The notes below the pieces were generated by a model. That model worked only from the letters and a program-made list of their open reading frames with translations, ran no database searches and was not told where the DNA came from. Shown one piece after another: positions 26,837 to 35,362 of a stretch of DNA of 64,000 nucleotides; positions within the stretch are counted from its first letter, which is position 1, and each line of letters begins with the position of its first letter. The stretch comes from JBMOUD01 sp049319665 (GTDB lineage Bacteria > Pseudomonadota > Gammaproteobacteria > Enterobacterales > Enterobacteriaceae). Both the position numbers and the translations under genes were made by a program. The DNA lies in assembly GCF_049319665.1 (NCBI RefSeq), contig NZ_JBMOUD010000009.1:1-64000 (forward strand), in the 5' to 3' direction.

Positions 26837-28282
26837 GTGAAGAAAACCTTGGGCGTTTTTTTTCCTCTTTACACCACCACACTCTTAATGCTGCTGGGTT
26901 CTGGCCTGTTAACGACCTATGTTTCTTTGCGTTTAAGTGCGATCCACGTTACCGGCGCCACCATTGGTGCGATTATCGCCGCCAACTATATTGGGCTGGT
27001 GATCGGTGGTAAGGTTGGCCATTTTCTGATTGCACGAGTGGGTCATATTCGCGCTTATGTTTCCTGCTCCGGCATTATTACCGCGGCAGTACTGGGCCAC
27101 GGCCTGACTGAGATGATCCCTGTTTGGGTCGTTTTACGTATGATTATCGGGCTGTGCATGATGTGCCAATACATGGTGCTGGAAAGCTGGCTCAACGATC
27201 AATCGGAGACCAAACAGCGTGGCCTGGTATTCGGCTTTTACATGGCAGCCACCTATCTGGGCATGTCATTAGGACAAGTGGTACTGATCCTGCAAGATGG
27301 TTTAGGTATGAGTACGCTGCTGATTATCGCGTTATGTTTTTCCCTCTGCCTGGTCCCGATTGCACTCACCACGCGTACAAAAGTCGGCCATATGTCTCCA
27401 GCGCCGATGGAGTTGAAATACTTCATCAACGCCATTCCTAAAGTGTTAGCCATTACACTGGTGATTGGTATGGTCGTCGGCTCTTTTTATGGCATGGCAC
27501 CTATCTATTCTAGTCAACAGGCCTTCACCACTCAGCAAACCGGTCTGTTTATGGCGCTGGCGATCTTTGCCGGTCTGGTGGCGCAATTCCCGCTAAGTTG
27601 GCTATCGGATCGCTATAACCGTAACAAACTCATGCGCATCAATGCGTTGCTATTAACGATTACCGCGCTGCCGCTGGCATTGCTGACACATAGCGCCTTT
27701 CCATTAGTATTAGGACTCGGCTTTGTGGTCAGCATGACGCAATTTACGCTCTATCCGCTGGTCGTGGCGCTGGCGAACGATATGATCGAGCCAGAACGTC
27801 GAGTTTCGCTTTCTGCCTGCCTTTTAATGGCATTCGGCGTCGGAGCCTGTATTGGCCCGTTAGCCGTCGGCGCATTAATGGAGCCGCTGGGCGGGAATAT
27901 CCTCTATGCCTTCTTTGCACTTTGCGGCGTAGGTATTGTGGCGTTGAGCCGTACTGCGGCGAAAGAGCAAGCGACGGTCATGGCCGACGATGCACCGTTA
28001 CCACACATTGTGATGCCAGACAGTTTGAGCAGTTCTCCGCTCTCCCCGGCGTTAAATCCAACGTTTGATGAGCAATTAATTCAAGACACCATGCCAGCTC
28101 CAGAAAGTGCTAACGATGAATCTGTGGTGCAGCCGGAACAGGAAGATGCGGAGTTAGATTTCAGCGTGCAAGGCGCAGACCCGTTAGTCGATACCGGGTT
28201 ACAGAAAGCCTTCACCTTGATGGAAGAGAGAATGCCGCAGGAAGATATTCCTGCGGCAGAGGAAAAACGCAATTCTGCTTAA
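26837..28282 (+). CDS. MFS transporter, YcaD-like, with acidic C-terminal tail
   Basis: 481 residues from a GTG preceded by AAGGAAATTTT. Twelve hydrophobic helices fill about residues 5-375. MFS signatures include GGKVGHFLIARVGHIRAY (between helices 2 and 3) and WLSDRYNRNKLM (mid-protein). The nearest family I recognise is YcaD; the substrate is unknown. Residues about 375-481 form an extra cytoplasmic tail rich in Ser, Pro, Asp and Glu, absent from E. coli YcaD (382 residues). Its stop overlaps the converging ybgI stop by 4 nt. Adjacent to pxp genes, but transport of oxoproline is only a guess. Confidence 0.85.
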   Translation: MKKTLGVFFPLYTTTLLMLLGSGLLTTYVSLRLSAIHVTGATIGAIIAANYIGLVIGGKVGHFLIARVGHIRAYVSCSGIITAAVLGHGLTEMIPVWVVLRMIIGLCMMCQYMVLESWLNDQSETKQRGLVFGFYMAATYLGMSLGQVVLILQDGLGMSTLLIIALCFSLCLVPIALTTRTKVGHMSPAPMELKYFINAIPKVLAITLVIGMVVGSFYGMAPIYSSQQAFTTQQTGLFMALAIFAGLVAQFPLSWLSDRYNRNKLMRINALLLTITALPLALLTHSAFPLVLGLGFVVSMTQFTLYPLVVALANDMIEPERRVSLSACLLMAFGVGACIGPLAVGALMEPLGGNILYAFFALCGVGIVALSRTAAKEQATVMADDAPLPHIVMPDSLSSSPLSPALNPTFDEQLIQDTMPAPESANDESVVQPEQEDAELDFSVQGADPLVDTGLQKAFTLMEERMPQEDIPAAEEKRNSA

Positions 28283-29022
28283 GCAGGATTATCGATATCA
28301 ATAAAAGTAACATCAAAACCGTGCTCGGCGGCCAGCCATTCGCCGAGCGCTTTCACACCGTAGCGCTCGGTGGCATGATGCCCGGCAGCGAAGAAGTGCA
28401 GCCCCATCTCACGGGCAATATGAATAGTTTGTTCGGACACTTCACCACTGATAAACGCATCCACGCCAAAATCCGCCGCTTGCTGAATAAAACCCTGCCC
28501 ACCGCCAGAACACCAGGCTACACGACGGATTTCAGCCGGACCGCCTTGCGCGCTATGTAGTACTTTGCGCCCTAAACGTGCTTCAATTAATGCGGCAAAA
28601 GCGTCGGGTGCGACAGACTCAGCCAGCTCGCCATAAGGCACCAGCGGCATCACTTCCCCCTGAACCTGAATACCGAATAACGTCGCCAATTGCGCGTTAT
28701 TCCCCAACTGCGGATGAGCATCCAACGGTAAATGGTAGCCATATAGATTGATGTCATTAAGCAGCAAGGTTTTCAGGCGATTGCGTTTCATCCCGCGTAC
28801 CACCGCCGGTTCGTTTTTCCAGAAGTAACCGTGATGAACCACAATGGCATCGGCCTGCTGCTCAACTGCGGCATCCAATAATGCCTGGCTGGCGGTCACA
28901 CCAGTCACAATACGTTGTACTTGTGCGCGACCTTCAACCTGCAAACCATTCGGGGCGTAATCGTGGAAAGCGTTGACATCCAGACATTGGTTTATCAAGG
29001 TTTCGAGTTGGATGTTGTTCAT
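28279..29022 (-). CDS. ybgI: YbgI, NIF3-family metal-binding protein
   Basis: 247 residues from the ATG at 29022, the E. coli length. NIF3 / GTP cyclohydrolase I type 2 homologue family with a dinuclear metal site formed by His and Asp/Glu residues in VHHGYFW, YHLPLDAHPQLGNN and AAGHHATERYG. The exact cellular reaction is unsettled. In E. coli it sits directly upstream of pxpB; here an MFS gene on the other strand intervenes. Confidence 0.93.
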   Translation of the reverse strand: MNNIQLETLINQCLDVNAFHDYAPNGLQVEGRAQVQRIVTGVTASQALLDAAVEQQADAIVVHHGYFWKNEPAVVRGMKRNRLKTLLLNDINLYGYHLPLDAHPQLGNNAQLATLFGIQVQGEVMPLVPYGELAESVAPDAFAALIEARLGRKVLHSAQGGPAEIRRVAWCSGGGQGFIQQAADFGVDAFISGEVSEQTIHIAREMGLHFFAAGHHATERYGVKALGEWLAAEHGFDVTFIDIDNPA

Positions 29023-29185
29023 TATGATTCTCACATTAATGCCAAATTTAGAGGGGTTCTTAATTTTTAGAATGCAAGCTTATCATCTCTGGCTATTTGC
29101 AACAGAGTCAATGACACCTCCTTCTGCAAGCTCAATACCGAATAAAGAGTAATCACAAGAATAAAAACACCTCTTTTTTCACTTA

Positions 29186-29208
29186 AAATTTGCATGCACA
29201 TGCATTTA
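29186..29208. promoter_or_regulatory. Motif A upstream of esterase gene
   Basis: An inverted repeat TGCATG-CA-CATGCA inside AAAT...CATTTA. A related sequence at 33531-33553, upstream of the decarboxylase gene, matches at 17 of 23 positions. Confidence 0.4.
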
Positions 29209-29216
29209 TGTCTTTA

Positions 29217-29238
29217 ATGTAATGATATGACATTACAT
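29217..29238. promoter_or_regulatory. 22-bp perfect inverted repeat upstream of esterase gene
   Basis: ATGTAATG and CATTACAT arms are separated by ATATGA. Size and symmetry fit a dimeric winged-helix regulator such as the MarR protein encoded at 31275-31715. Confidence 0.45.
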
Positions 29239-29334
29239 GGAGGGTTAATTCGTTGAGCTGTAAAAACAATATTTTCCGGTCTTGAATTATTCACTTCAGT
29301 TTACTTGACGAAAGATAAAATCGAGGATAATTAA

Positions 29335-31164
29335 TTGAAATATAATAAGTTAATTTACATCACAGGCTTACTATTTTGCTGCCTAACTTCCCCTATTGTT
29401 GCAACAGCCGCAGAGCAAGATTTTCGAGAAAAATGCCTGTCCTATGAAGGACCTGATATTGGAAACCAATATCCCGTTATCTCCAGCCATGCATACTTTG
29501 TACCCAAAAACAGCAAAATGCCTCTAAAAATCAGGGACAGAAACACGGGGGAATTACTAAAAAATCAAGAAATTAAATCAGATCTTTGTTTACTAAAGAT
29601 CATATTAGGGCCGGGTGCACCGGGCGATAAAAACATGCCATCAACATCGACTGGTATTGGCGTGGAAATATGGCTCCCAGTGCCCGATGAATGGAATCAA
29701 CGCTATATAGGCGTTGGACAGGATGGATTTGCCGGAGGAATAGAAGTCAAAGCTGCTGATATCGTGAGCGAATTTGGCAGTTCAGCATTGCGGGCCGCAA
29801 AGGATGGCTATGTCAGCGCAGCCTATGATGCTGGCCATGCATTTAAAGATGGCTCTAATGGTAGCTTCGGCTTACGAACCGACGGCTCAGTCAACTGGCC
29901 CTTGCTACAAGATTGGGCTTACCGTGGACTACATGGAATGACATTAGCAGCAAAGCAGGCTGCCCAAGATTTTTATGGTAAAAAACCGAAGTTTTCCTAC
30001 TGGAACGGAGGATCTACAGGTGGCAGAGAGGGATTGATGCTAGCTCAGCGTTATCCAGCAGATTATAACGGTATTATTAGTGCTTATCCTGCTATTAATT
30101 GGCCAAGTTTTGCTACTGGTATTATGTGGCCACAGATTGTCATGCAACAAGAGCTAGGGCATCCAATCGAAGCAGATAAACTGGATCTTGTAACACAGCG
30201 AGCTATCAGGGCCTGTGATACAACGCTCACAGGACAACACGAAGGCTATCTCAGTGATATACACGGATGTAATTACAATCCATTAAAAGATAAAGATATT
30301 TTATGCGAAAGTATCACTAATACGACTAAATCCTGCTTAAGCCAGAAAGAAGCTCTCGCGGTCAATAAAATATGGTTTGGTCCCACAATGGATGGTAACT
30401 ATATTGATCCAGCAAAGAATAATGGCGTGGAAAAATCACTTTCACTTGGCCACCTCTGGTACGGTTACAACCGTGGCGCAATATTATTCAACTCTCCGGT
30501 CAGTTATGGTGTTGGGCCAGCAGGTATAACTCCTTTCACAATTGGGGCCCATTGGCTGTCTATCGTGACGCAAGATCCGTCATTGGCGGATAACACATTC
30601 GTAAATGAGAAAAATCCCTCACGAGATGGCTGGAAAAAACTCCCTTACTCAGGGGAGTATTCATATGCCAGCATATTTATTCGCTCACTGCAGCAATTTG
30701 GCTCGATGAATGGTACTGACAGCGCTGATTTACGGGAATTTTCTGCATTAGGAGGGAAAATTATCCATTGGCACGGTCTAGCTGATAATCAGATCCCAGT
30801 TGGAGGCTCAATTAATTACTATGAACGAATTCTTTCTTCTTCTGGTGGTCTTGAGCAAACACGACGATTTTATCGGTTCTATCTCGCTCCTGGCCTAGGG
30901 CATGGTCGTACTGGTGCCGCAGGATTGAATCCGCCGACTCCGGGAGGCAATTCCAATGATGGCTTTGGCATCAATTATGCTCTGATCCCTGCACTAGAAA
31001 AATGGGTCGAGAAAGGTGTTGCACCTGAGAGTCTGACCATGCCACTTCAGCCCGGCGAAACATCAAGCCGCTCGTGGTGCCTCTACCCTCAACATCTGAA
31101 AATGATACAAGGGGGAGAGCGAAGCCAACGCAAATTTGAATGTGTTAAAGATGCGACTTGGTAA
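29335..31164 (+). CDS. Secreted tannase / feruloyl-esterase-family hydrolase
   Basis: 609 residues from TTG, chosen for its ribosome site (GAGGA, 7-nt spacing). A signal peptide ends near residue 26 (VATAA), so it is periplasmic or exported. Family PF07519: alpha/beta hydrolase with nucleophile Ser227 in NGGSTGGREGL, Asp484 in HGLADNQIP and His523 in APGLGHGRTG, plus a large lid region (about 250-440). Characterised members cleave gallate, ferulate or terephthalate esters. The family normally has Cys just before the Ser and just after the His, linked as a disulfide (CS-D-HC motif); here both are Gly (226 and 524). Other cysteine pairs remain (C34, C85, C294, C312, C324, C334, C582, C603). The neighbouring decarboxylase suggests hydroxycinnamate esters as substrates; this is inference. 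Confidence 0.88.
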   Translation: MKYNKLIYITGLLFCCLTSPIVATAAEQDFREKCLSYEGPDIGNQYPVISSHAYFVPKNSKMPLKIRDRNTGELLKNQEIKSDLCLLKIILGPGAPGDKNMPSTSTGIGVEIWLPVPDEWNQRYIGVGQDGFAGGIEVKAADIVSEFGSSALRAAKDGYVSAAYDAGHAFKDGSNGSFGLRTDGSVNWPLLQDWAYRGLHGMTLAAKQAAQDFYGKKPKFSYWNGGSTGGREGLMLAQRYPADYNGIISAYPAINWPSFATGIMWPQIVMQQELGHPIEADKLDLVTQRAIRACDTTLTGQHEGYLSDIHGCNYNPLKDKDILCESITNTTKSCLSQKEALAVNKIWFGPTMDGNYIDPAKNNGVEKSLSLGHLWYGYNRGAILFNSPVSYGVGPAGITPFTIGAHWLSIVTQDPSLADNTFVNEKNPSRDGWKKLPYSGEYSYASIFIRSLQQFGSMNGTDSADLREFSALGGKIIHWHGLADNQIPVGGSINYYERILSSSGGLEQTRRFYRFYLAPGLGHGRTGAAGLNPPTPGGNSNDGFGINYALIPALEKWVEKGVAPESLTMPLQPGETSSRSWCLYPQHLKMIQGGERSQRKFECVKDATW

Positions 31165-31209
31165 GTAATGGCTGTTCCCCGACATATCACGCCTGGGAAC
31201 AGCCATTAC
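31165..31209. terminator. Long perfect hairpin after esterase gene
   Basis: Fifteen-base perfect arms GTAATGGCTGTTCCC/GGGAACAGCCATTAC with a 15-nt loop begin immediately after the stop codon. There is no long T-run, but it lies between convergent genes and probably ends both transcripts. Confidence 0.6.
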
Positions 31210-31274
31210 CGGTTCTCTTTACGAGAGAGTTGGGTGTATGCAAATGGGGAAGCAAGAAGACAAATAATCCCTAC

Positions 31275-31715
31275 TCAAGTAGTTAATTTTTCTATCTGAA
31301 TAAGGGTATTGATAAAAACAGCATGCTCTTCGTCAGTCAGGTTAACAAGCAGGTTATTATCATATTCTGCTACTAGGTCATAAGCCTTTTTAAACGTGTC
31401 TTCCATGGCATCCAGGCGTTTCACTAGGAACGCTCGTTTGTCATTTGCATGTGGTAGCTTTTCAACCCATCCACGTGCGACTAACCGCTCAACCGTCCGG
31501 CCCAGGGCCGTTCGATCTGTCTGTGAATGTTCAATTAGAACGCTCATCGGAATAGCATCATTAAAACTATGGATAATGCGCAGTACCCGCCATTCAGGCA
31601 GCGTCAATCCAATGAGAGTAAGTTTATTGTCCAAACACCGTTCCCTATGCCTGACAATATTGGTCATAAGGTAAATACCACCTGTTGGCAGCTCAAGTTT
31701 TTTATCTTTTAACAT
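31275..31715 (-). CDS. MarR-family transcriptional regulator
   Basis: 146 residues. A winged helix-turn-helix occupies about 35-105 (LPEWRVLRIIHSF; QTDRTALGRTVERLVARGWVEK; NDKRAFLV), flanked by dimerisation helices. MarR regulators of this size often respond to phenolic acids or their CoA esters. It lies between the converging esterase and the decarboxylase gene, the natural candidate to control both. The DR-type wing (PHANDKRAF) is intact. Confidence 0.9.
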   Translation of the reverse strand: MLKDKKLELPTGGIYLMTNIVRHRERCLDNKLTLIGLTLPEWRVLRIIHSFNDAIPMSVLIEHSQTDRTALGRTVERLVARGWVEKLPHANDKRAFLVKRLDAMEDTFKKAYDLVAEYDNNLLVNLTDEEHAVFINTLIQIEKLTT

Positions 31716-31820
31716 TATGTAAGCCGTCGTTTATGCAGGAAAAATACTATATTTCAGTCCCAAAATTTTATTGATATATCGAGATGTTATCCACTGTCGT
31801 CACGATTGTGCTACTCCACC

Positions 31821-31841
31821 GTCTGCCAGAGTATGGCAGAC
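31821..31841 (-). terminator. Hairpin after decarboxylase gene
   Basis: Eight-base perfect arms GTCTGCCA/TGGCAGAC with a 5-nt loop lie 22 nt past the decarboxylase stop on the minus strand. Confidence 0.55.
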
Positions 31842-31862
31842 AGAGGTATGATTATTTATTAT

Positions 31863-33356
31863 TTACTCAGAAAAGCCATATTCGCGCCATTTTCGCAGCA
31901 CTTTTTCTTGCAGTTCTGGCGGATAGGAATGTTTAAACGAAGCAGTTCCAGCTCGCATTTCATTACGGAACTGTTCAGGAAATAGGCAATTAATAATCAT
32001 ATTACCGCCCTTTCCGGCAGAAAGATTTTCTGCGTCAAGATAAGGAACCATCGGGAAGCCCGGTATATTCGGGTAAGCGATAAAATCATGCTGCGGATGC
32101 GCCCGCGTTGCTAGTGCCCATACAACCTCATCTATATTCGTGATATCAATATCATTACCGATCAGAAGCAACTTGGGCACAAGATAACCTGCATGGGTAC
32201 TGTAGTAAATTTCAGCAATATGATCGGCAAAACTACGTGCATCGGTATTAAGTAACGCCAGTTTCTCAGTATCAACAGAAAGTACTGTCCAGCATGTTGC
32301 TGCCTCATAAGAGCACCAAGCCATATCTACAGGCATACCCGCTTCTTGCATATCCTCGAGAATTTGTGCCGAAATCATTGTTCCCCAGATAGTGTGGTTT
32401 TCTTCTGGTGGTAATCCGGCAACACAAATCGGCAATATCGGGTTATTACGAAATGTAATAGCCTTTACATGGAACATCGGGAGATATTTACCTTCAGTAT
32501 GCTGATAACCATGGTACTCCCCCATAGGGCCTTCCAATGCTGTTTCATCAAGACTTATTTCACCTTCAATAACAATTTCTGCATTGGCTGGTACCCACAA
32601 ATCACAGGTTTCTGCCTTTACGACATCTATGGGAGTTCCCAATAAAGCTCCTACGTAACCCGGTTCGCTAATATATGCTGGCAATGGCATGCCTGCTACC
32701 GCAACCGCTGCTGGAGGAGCACCTAATACGAATGCCCAAGGGGTTGCTTTGCCCTCTTTACGCCACATATCGCGGATCATACCAATATGCTGGGTCGATA
32801 TTGCAGGACCAGTCAGTTTGTTATGATCCACCATCATCATACGTCCGATACTCCAACTATCCCACTTCCCATCAGGAGATCTAACAATGTGGAAACCATA
32901 GGTTCCGATATAGCGCCCCCCATCTTTTTCATGCAACAAAGGAACGGGAAAACGAGTTAAATCAATATCATTTTCTTTCCAAATATTTTCCTTCACAGGC
33001 CCCGATCTAACTTTGCAAGCATCAAGTGGTTCCTTTTTCATTGCTAAACGAATAACACTAAGAATCTCTTTCGGTGTTGTTTCCGGTCTTAAACCAAAGT
33101 GCAGTGCGAGTCGACTATATGCATATTTTTTATTATTGAGCATACCTGCTGGTGCACCCAGCACACACGCGCCAGGCAACGCCCCTTTAATATTTTTAAA
33201 CAGTGGTGCTGAAAGTCGTTCTTCATATACACGGCGGACTATAGCCGCTATTTCTAGATTGGCATCAACTTCAGTATTTACGTCGACCAAATCTTGGCGG
33301 TGGCGTAACTCATTTAGAAATGTTCTCAGATCCAGCGCACTTTCTAGTAAGTTCAT
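31863..33356 (-). CDS. UbiD-family prFMN decarboxylase, Fdc1-like
   Basis: 497 residues from the ATG at 33356, which has AAAGGAGC at good spacing; an upstream in-frame ATG at 33428 is unlikely. Similarity to fungal ferulic acid decarboxylase Fdc1 runs end to end by eye: APLFKNIKG near 50, DGGRYIGTYGFHIV near 145, LEGPMGEYHGY near 274, and a C-terminus YPPELQEKVLRKWREYGF. The Fdc1 catalytic trio is present as Arg172 (WSIGR), Glu275 and Glu280. This family uses prenylated FMN to decarboxylate cinnamate-type acids to vinyl compounds. No ubiX-like gene is nearby, so the cofactor would come from the housekeeping UbiX. Confidence 0.87.
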   Translation of the reverse strand: MNLLESALDLRTFLNELRHRQDLVDVNTEVDANLEIAAIVRRVYEERLSAPLFKNIKGALPGACVLGAPAGMLNNKKYAYSRLALHFGLRPETTPKEILSVIRLAMKKEPLDACKVRSGPVKENIWKENDIDLTRFPVPLLHEKDGGRYIGTYGFHIVRSPDGKWDSWSIGRMMMVDHNKLTGPAISTQHIGMIRDMWRKEGKATPWAFVLGAPPAAVAVAGMPLPAYISEPGYVGALLGTPIDVVKAETCDLWVPANAEIVIEGEISLDETALEGPMGEYHGYQHTEGKYLPMFHVKAITFRNNPILPICVAGLPPEENHTIWGTMISAQILEDMQEAGMPVDMAWCSYEAATCWTVLSVDTEKLALLNTDARSFADHIAEIYYSTHAGYLVPKLLLIGNDIDITNIDEVVWALATRAHPQHDFIAYPNIPGFPMVPYLDAENLSAGKGGNMIINCLFPEQFRNEMRAGTASFKHSYPPELQEKVLRKWREYGFSE

Positions 33357-33872
33357 TATATTGCTCCTTTCGGTGAGTATTGAATTTAGCGCCCAGCCCT
33401 GAACCGTGCCTAAGCTCGGGCTCAACATATTTGATTGGCACCAAACTCCAGTTCTAAAAAGAATTCAGGGAAACTGATACCTTCATAAAGCCTAGTGCTA
33501 ATACAATGCGTAGAGACATTATAGACACACAAATATGCATGCGCACACATATTATTAATCAAAATAAAAACCATCAACAATATCGTAAAATACCGAATAA
33601 ATAGAGAGAGTTATAGAAAGACGATATCTTGAAGAGCTAATGATAAGCTCTGAAATTCAGTTGGACCGAAACTTACGCTAAGCACCTAAAATCAGTAAAA
33701 TAGCTACGCCACAATCTAAGGTATTACTACAGGCAACCACAAAGACCTGCTGCCTGCTCTAATTATTAGCTAAGGCCAAATCGATATTTTCGTTTAGCGC
33801 AATATCCCTATCTATTTGCAGCAGCGTCACTTTTAGCACACTACTTTGCTCTGTTAATGTTTTAACTCAGTT
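33357..33872. other. 516-bp intergenic region upstream of decarboxylase gene
   Basis: No credible gene. It contains motif B (33531-33553), related to motif A upstream of the esterase. The rest is AT-rich without recognisable repeats. This marks the right edge of the accessory island before phrB. Confidence 0.5.
33531..33553. promoter_or_regulatory. Motif B upstream of decarboxylase gene
   Basis: A sequence with AATATG...CATATT outer arms and an inner TGCATGCGCA. It matches motif A at 17 of 23 positions and lies 175 bp upstream of the decarboxylase start. Candidate shared operator. Confidence 0.4.
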
Positions 33873-35312
33873 TCATCCATCTGACTGTGCACGGTTTTTT
33901 GCTGCTTCAAAAGCCGCTAACGTTTCTTTACGTGCAATAGCGTGATCGATAATAGGTGCGGGGTAGTGTAGCACGCGACGCTGCTTATCAGCCCAACGAT
34001 GCGGCTGATGAATATCTTTATCCGGCACCTCCGCCAATTCGGGCAACCAATGTTTGATAAAGCGTCCTTGTTTATCAAAACGCTCGCCCTGCGTGGTCGG
34101 ATTAAAAATACGGAAATAAGGTGCCGCATCGGTACCGGTTGACGCGCCCCACTGCCAACCGCCGTTATTTGCCGCCAAGTCACCATCAAGTAATTGCGAC
34201 ATAAAATAACGCTCCCCTAAACGCCAATCGATCAATAAATCCTTCACCAAAAAACTGGCGACGATCATCCGCAGGCGGTTATGCATCCAACCGGTACTAT
34301 TAAGCTGGCGCATCGCGGCATCGACAATCGGGTAGCCGGTTTGCCCCTGCTGCCAGGCGAGCAATTCATCGGGCGCATCACGCCAACGAACGCCATCGGT
34401 CCAGGCAACAAAAGGTTGGTGTTTACATAAATCAGGCCAGGCGACCAACAGGTGACGATAGAACTCTCGCCACACCAGCTCGTTTAACCAGCCAAACGCA
34501 CCACTATCGGGACGTTCCAACACCTGAGGATGTTCCGTACGCAGGCGATTAAAACACTGACGTGGCGAGAGAACGCCAATAGCCAGATAAGGCGATAAAG
34601 AACTGGTGCCATCAACTGCCGGTAAATCACGCTGCAGCAAATAATCCTCCGCTTGTTCACGACAAAAACTACGCAGGCGCTGACGAGCAGCCTCTTCACC
34701 AACAGGGAAAGCCGGATCAATCGTTTGCTGGGGATAATCAAAAGGGGCTAACGCACACAGAGAAATATCCTGCGACGATTGACGCGATTCAGGTGCGGGT
34801 AAAGAACGGCTATCCGTCTCAGTCAAACGTTGTAAAAACGCCCGACGAAACGGCGTATACACTTTATACATGCTGCCTTCGCCGGTGGTAACTGAGCCAG
34901 GAGGCAGTAATAAACTGTCGTCAAAACGGTGGCAAATAACTGAAGCACTTACTGCTTTATCGAAGGCCTTGTCACGTGCAATTTCATTAATTTCATATTG
35001 ATTATTATAAAAAATGTCATCGACTGATTGCTGCTCGCAAAAAGCCTGTAGCCAACTCACGCTAGCATCAAAGTCGTCACATTGATGGTAATACAGCGCA
35101 ATACCACGCTGTGCCAAACCTTGCTGCAACGCCTGCAAATGTTGATAAATAAACGCCGCCTGACGTGGTGCCATGGCGTGTTTTTTCCACTGCTCCGGCG
35201 TGGCAATAAATACGGCAATCACCCGCGCATTGGGGTCTTCACAGGCGGCATGTAATGCGCGGTTATCGGTAAGCCGTAAATCGTTGCGAAACCAGACTAA
35301 ATGGGTGGACAT
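33873..35312 (-). CDS. phrB: PhrB, deoxyribodipyrimidine photolyase
   Basis: 479 residues from the ATG at 35312 (AGGGAG upstream), aligning with E. coli MTTHLVWFRQDLRL. An N-terminal photolyase domain binds the antenna folate. The C-terminal FAD domain has WLNELVWREFYRHLL, GYPIVDAAMRQLNSTGWMHN and GGWQWGASTGTDAAPYFRIF. It repairs cyclobutane pyrimidine dimers using blue light. Downstream of ybgA, as in E. coli. Confidence 0.96.
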   Translation of the reverse strand: MSTHLVWFRNDLRLTDNRALHAACEDPNARVIAVFIATPEQWKKHAMAPRQAAFIYQHLQALQQGLAQRGIALYYHQCDDFDASVSWLQAFCEQQSVDDIFYNNQYEINEIARDKAFDKAVSASVICHRFDDSLLLPPGSVTTGEGSMYKVYTPFRRAFLQRLTETDSRSLPAPESRQSSQDISLCALAPFDYPQQTIDPAFPVGEEAARQRLRSFCREQAEDYLLQRDLPAVDGTSSLSPYLAIGVLSPRQCFNRLRTEHPQVLERPDSGAFGWLNELVWREFYRHLLVAWPDLCKHQPFVAWTDGVRWRDAPDELLAWQQGQTGYPIVDAAMRQLNSTGWMHNRLRMIVASFLVKDLLIDWRLGERYFMSQLLDGDLAANNGGWQWGASTGTDAAPYFRIFNPTTQGERFDKQGRFIKHWLPELAEVPDKDIHQPHRWADKQRRVLHYPAPIIDHAIARKETLAAFEAAKNRAQSDG

Positions 35313-35362
35313 GCCACACTCCCTTGTTTGTTCGTTCATTAAATGTGAGCTATCTGTGAGGT

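Larger units (their letters stand above)
29023..29334. promoter_or_regulatory. Divergent ybgI-esterase intergenic region with operator-like repeats
   Basis: AT-rich. It contains motif A (29186-29208, TGCATG-CA-CATGCA core) and a perfect inverted repeat ATGTAATG-N6-CATTACAT (29217-29238). Both lie 100-150 bp upstream of the esterase and fit a MarR-type operator region. Confidence 0.45.

Noticed and set aside
31863..33356. Gallate/vanillate decarboxylase subunit C (LpdC/VdcC type)
   Set aside because: No B or D subunit genes nearby, and the sequence reads like Fdc1 over its length, including the C-terminal tail; the cinnamate-type assignment fits better.
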